Shown here piece by piece: positions 19,368 to 21,673 of a stretch of DNA of 21,673 nt (the stretch's first letter is position 1; each line of letters starts with the position of its first letter). The stretch spans positions 1 to 21,673 of the forward strand of contig JAANSK020266272.1 of assembly GCA_011763485.2 (NCBI GenBank), in the 5' to 3' direction. Source of the stretch: Isoetes engelmannii (taxonomy: Eukaryota; Streptophyta; Lycopodiopsida; Isoetales; Isoetaceae). The notes below the pieces were generated by a model. It searched no databases. It worked only from the letters and a program-made list of their open reading frames with translations, and was not told the origin of the DNA. The translations under genes were made by a program, and so were the position numbers.

Positions 19368-19517
19368 CTAAAATAAAATGAAACTTGATCTTAAGAGATA
19401 AATCTAGTTTGAAGCTATTTTTGCGATTCTTTTTATAATGAAAAAAAAAAAAGAATTCACTCAAACCTTACAAAAATAACGCTGACATTACATAAAGATT
19501 GTAGACAGAGCTCTTAC
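19368..19517 (-). other. Candidate 150-bp GT-AG intron upstream of the SULTR frame
   Basis: On the minus strand the donor is TCA|GTAAGAG (GT at 19517-19516) and the acceptor is CATTTTATTTTAG (AG at 19369-19368). The inside is AT-rich with a T run, as in plant introns. Splicing joins two phase-0 codons, and the eight codons before ATG 19343 are open, so the upstream and SULTR frames become one. Confidence 0.5.
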
Positions 19518-19727
19518 TGAAAGTCCTTGTTTGAACCGGTTCTTCAGCTGCTGCCATGATCGGACTGGCTCAACTGGCGGCTTAGGGTTCTTTCGATGTC
19601 TTCGGCAGTGATAGCTCTGCTGTTGTGTTATATACTTGTAGATTTCGGCCTTCAATTTTTGCTCTGTAGTTTCTGTCATATTTAGAAGCTGGCTACAATA
19701 TCCTCCGGCGGCGCTGCCCAACCCCAA
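19518..19727 (-). CDS. Candidate first exon fused in frame to the SULTR gene (or spliced 5' leader)
   Basis: ATG 19727 opens 70 codons (MGLGSAAGGYCSQLLNMTET and on to KQGLS) ending exactly at a strong donor. Joined to 19367, the frame runs through eight codons (LKICNIRR) into MELLILVS of the transporter, giving a 760-aa protein with a 78-residue extension rich in Lys, Arg and Gln (for example RRHRKNPKPPVEPVRSW). No domain or clear transit peptide was recognised. If transcription starts below 19679, the exon would be an untranslated leader and the first start would be 19343 or 19265. Unspliced, this frame ends at 19488 as a 79-aa peptide. The open phase match supports translation but is not decisive. 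Confidence 0.4.
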
Positions 19728-19760
19728 AATCTTCTTTACTTCTAGCTTCTTAATTCGTTC

Positions 19761-19770
19761 TTAATTATAA
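19761..19770 (-). promoter_or_regulatory. TATA-like box upstream of the SULTR 5' exon
   Basis: TTATAATTAA on the minus strand lies 34-43 bp before ATG 19727, so transcription would begin close to that ATG. It is the best TATA-like word in this flank, but AT-rich DNA makes chance matches common. Confidence 0.3.
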
Positions 19771-20145
19771 GCTGTGGTACCACATCGTTGAGCCTCCTTT
19801 CAGTATCTCTGAGTCATGCTCTTACTTTCAAGGATGAATCTTGTGAATCCAGAGGGAAAAAAAGCTTGAAACGTACCTTCTTGAGATAGATGGCCAGCCA
19901 CCCGGGGATAGATTGGATTCGTGTTGACTCTTGATGGATTGCGTCAGAATCCATCACCTATTTAGATTTGAGCCCTTGAATCGCAGTTTGTAGATTCATA
20001 CAAAAAGTATAAGAGCCCTCTAAATGATAGAATGGCTTCTGCTGTGTGAAGAGCTTTGCAGCCCATCTCTTTTAGGTTGGCAAACAACAATAAAAACTTG
20101 TAATGACTTGAGAAACTTAGGGAGTGAGACCTTTGATGTGCTGCA
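19771..20145. other. Spacer upstream of the SULTR gene
   Basis: No gene was seen. The region presumably contains promoter sequence of the minus-strand transporter. Confidence 0.4.
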
Positions 20146-20390
20146 CCAGGGGCTCAAAAAATGAAAATGACAACTAGCAATTGTCATTCATATATGTTAG
20201 GGTAAAAGTATTCAGATGATCTATACATTGCAGTCTATACATTGCGGTCTGTGTAATTCAACCAGGGGCTCCAAAGATGAAAATGCGAGAGTAAATTTTT
20301 TGCTTTAGGATAAGAGCATTTAGATGATCTGCACATATCGGTTTGTGTAATTCAAAACCATACATATCGGTTTGTGTAATTCAAAACCAT
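20146..20390. repeat. Nested tandem repeats
   Basis: A unit starting CCAGGGGCTC at 20146 and again at 20261 (115 bp apart) includes GATGAAAATG, AGATGATCT and GGTYTGTGTAATTCAA. Within it, CTATACATTGC is doubled near 20219-20247. A 29-bp unit, ACATATCGGTTTGTGTAATT and the following nine bases, occurs twice exactly at 20333-20361 and 20362-20390. Confidence 0.85.
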
Positions 20391-20507
20391 ACAAGCAGAC
20401 AAGTTTTATTCCATGTCCATAACATAAAGATCATGGTGCTAAAACCCATCCAATATTTCATCTTCTTGTGTTAGTCATTGGAAGCAAATAGAATATAAAG
20501 TGCAGTA

Positions 20508-20595
20508 CATGCAAGATCAGTTTTCTTCATATCCATCCCATCTATCCATTCCATGCAAGATCACTTTTCTTCATATTCATCTCATCTATCCATTC
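20508..20595. repeat. 44-bp tandem duplication
   Basis: CATGCAAGATCASTTTTCTT starts at 20508 and at 20552. Both copies run on to CATCTATCCATTC and differ at three positions. A further 14-bp doublet, ATTGCATCTTAATC, follows at 20663-20690. Confidence 0.9.
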
Positions 20596-20977
20596 CATCC
20601 CTGCCCTGCTATCCTTCCTATTACATTTCACCAACAGTCATTCCATTCCCCTACGCATTTCATTGCATCTTAATCATTGCATCTTAATCCATTATGTGCA
20701 TCCCGACTAATGGCCGATGTCGACGGGCACACATTTCTAGTATGTGCATCCATGACTAATACGTGGCAACTCAGCATCGCCATTTAATGCAATATGGCCA
20801 GATTAAGATTTGGACTGATCTGTCCCAAAGATTAGATTTGTAATTGATATCCTAAGTATCTCAGTACACCCAAAATTTATCATTTGCAATTTTTTTGCCT
20901 CAAGAATTAAATTCAAAAGGTATATTGGTCCTACTGGTGAGTTGTTGTCTACTATTACAATTATTTGTTCTCAGACA
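20596..20977. other. Spacer, no gene seen
   Basis: CATTCC-rich simple sequence, and a repeated TATGTGCATCC about 55 bp apart (near 20693 and 20741), but no gene. Confidence 0.4.
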
Positions 20978-21041
20978 CGAGCTGAATGGTCATAATTGTG
21001 CATCCATTCCGAGCTGAATGGTCATAATTGTGCATCCATTC
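20978..21041. repeat. 32-bp perfect tandem duplication
   Basis: CGAGCTGAATGGTCATAATT and the following twelve bases occur at 20978-21009 and again, unchanged, at 21010-21041. Confidence 0.95.
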
Positions 21042-21432
21042 CAAGGTTTAAAGGTCTGGTTGTATATAATTTATGTGATCAACAACCGACTGTTATAAAA
21101 TCTTACCCTCACAGATATTGTTTATGAACTTTTTTAGTGCATCATTTTATTGTCTATATAACCACTACAATCCAGTGTGTATAACTACAAGGCCTAATGT
21201 AACAATAGTTATAGTGGCATGCATCACGGAACCAAAAAAAATGGTAATGAATGAGCAGAAGATCTCATATGGAGTTGTGCATGTGCTAAGGGACGACAAA
21301 TTTACTTACATTAGGCATTGTAGTAGTGGAGGATGCTTTTACTTCTAATGCCAATTTGGACCCTAGAATGTAAGTTTGAAGGCATTGCCCTCTACTTGCA
21401 CTAAAGTATAACACTGTTTGTTAGAACGGATG

Positions 21433-21437
<5 letters not shown>
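21042..21437. other. Spacer, no confident gene
   Basis: A plus-strand frame of 76 codons (21118-21348) has no recognisable domain. Nothing else was seen. Confidence 0.4.

Positions 21438-21489
<52 letters not shown>
21438..21489. repeat. (CT)26 microsatellite
   Basis: An uninterrupted 52-bp CT dinucleotide run. The GA/CT type is common in plant promoters and 5' leaders, and here it lies downstream (in the minus-strand sense) of a partial reading frame at the window edge. Confidence 0.97.
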
Positions 21490-21491
<2 letters not shown>

Positions 21492-21519
21492 GGTTTCCCA
21501 CATGCACAGATTTTTTTTA

Positions 21520-21543
21520 CCTCTTGCCGTATACGGCGAGAGG
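21520..21543. repeat. 24-bp palindrome with one mismatched pair
   Basis: CCTCTTGCCGTA is followed by TACGGCGAGAGG. All pairs match except T-G at the fifth position. Confidence 0.9.
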
Positions 21544-21562
21544 AGATTTTTGTATGTATAGC

Positions 21563-21582
21563 TCCTCTCGAGCTCGAGAGGA
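21563..21582. repeat. 20-bp perfect palindrome
   Basis: TCCTCTCGAGCTCGAGAGGA is its own reverse complement. It lies 19 bp from the palindrome at 21520-21543, and both share the word CCTCTYG. Confidence 0.95.
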
Positions 21583-21672
21583 CCTTCCCTCTCCGGGCTT
21601 GATGGCTCGGCTCCAGTTCTGTCTTCAGCATACTTCTCATCCTTGAATTTAGCCTGCAGCTTGTCCCACTTG
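21583..21672 (-). CDS. Truncated reading frame at the right edge, possibly a Myb/SANT-like (trihelix) exon
   Basis: Entering from the right edge, the minus strand reads KWDKLQAKFKDEKYAEDRTG and then AEPSSPERE, a charged helical stretch. The W-x-x-L-x-x-x-x-K pattern recalls the third helix of Myb/SANT-like or trihelix DNA-binding domains (CKxKWxNLxxxYKK). After ERE there is a possible donor (GAAG|GTCCTC at 21584/21583), and past it the frame crosses palindromic simple sequence. Without the upstream part the family call is weak. Confidence 0.25.
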
Positions 21673-21673
21673 T

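Noticed and set aside
1-21673. tRNA genes, rRNA, CRISPR arrays, or organelle-derived inserts
   Set aside because: No B-box-like GGTTCRAATCC with a matching cloverleaf, no rRNA-like block, no regularly spaced short repeats and no plastid or mitochondrial gene were seen by eye. A covariance-model scan would be decisive for tRNAs.

Overview
The window looks like nuclear DNA of a land plant. It is AT-rich, with a few genes far apart, GT-AG introns, plant-type AATAAA and TATA signals, many decayed repeats and several protein families typical of plants. The intron-poor genes, the long spacers and the many small tandem duplications would fit a large genome such as that of a fern or another non-flowering plant, but nothing seen fixes the lineage. 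No bacterial, organellar or viral gene block was found.

Layout. Bases 1-1100 hold a ~90-bp minisatellite and a 166-bp tandem duplication. An intact single-exon GT47-type glycosyltransferase of the MUR3/XLT2 (subgroup A) kind lies at 1554-2894 on the + strand. Bases 2895-4430 contain short tandem repeats, a minus-strand LINE relic showing the zf-RVT zinc knuckle, and a 120-bp foldback inside that relic. Bases 4431-7500 are mostly unassigned. A module of near-palindromic repeats (7528-7754) precedes a minus-strand RING-H2 E3 ligase (7953-8441). Bases 9395-12025 contain two diverged copies of an unrecognised ~720-bp segment, with a cluster of a 14-bp motif between them. Bases 13189-13580 hold a possible short spliced gene start and a decayed DEAH-helicase-like fragment. 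A multi-exon minus-strand gene of unknown function, broken by several frame slips, covers 15059-16693. Two tandem-repeat arrays then lead to an intact, intronless SULTR3-type sulfate/anion transporter (17295-19343, minus). The right end is repeat-rich, with a (CT)26 tract, two palindromes and a truncated minus-strand reading frame at the edge.

The three solid genes (GT47 enzyme, RING ligase, anion transporter) show no operon-like or pathway link. The GT47 protein should act in the Golgi on cell-wall polysaccharide, the RING protein in ubiquitination, and the SULTR protein in a membrane. The most interesting point is the SULTR gene. It lacks the many introns usual for this family, and a 150-bp GT-AG intron just upstream joins it, in frame, to a 70-codon 5' exon. 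This suggests a retrogene that gained a new first exon and promoter. No new multi-gene system could be demonstrated.
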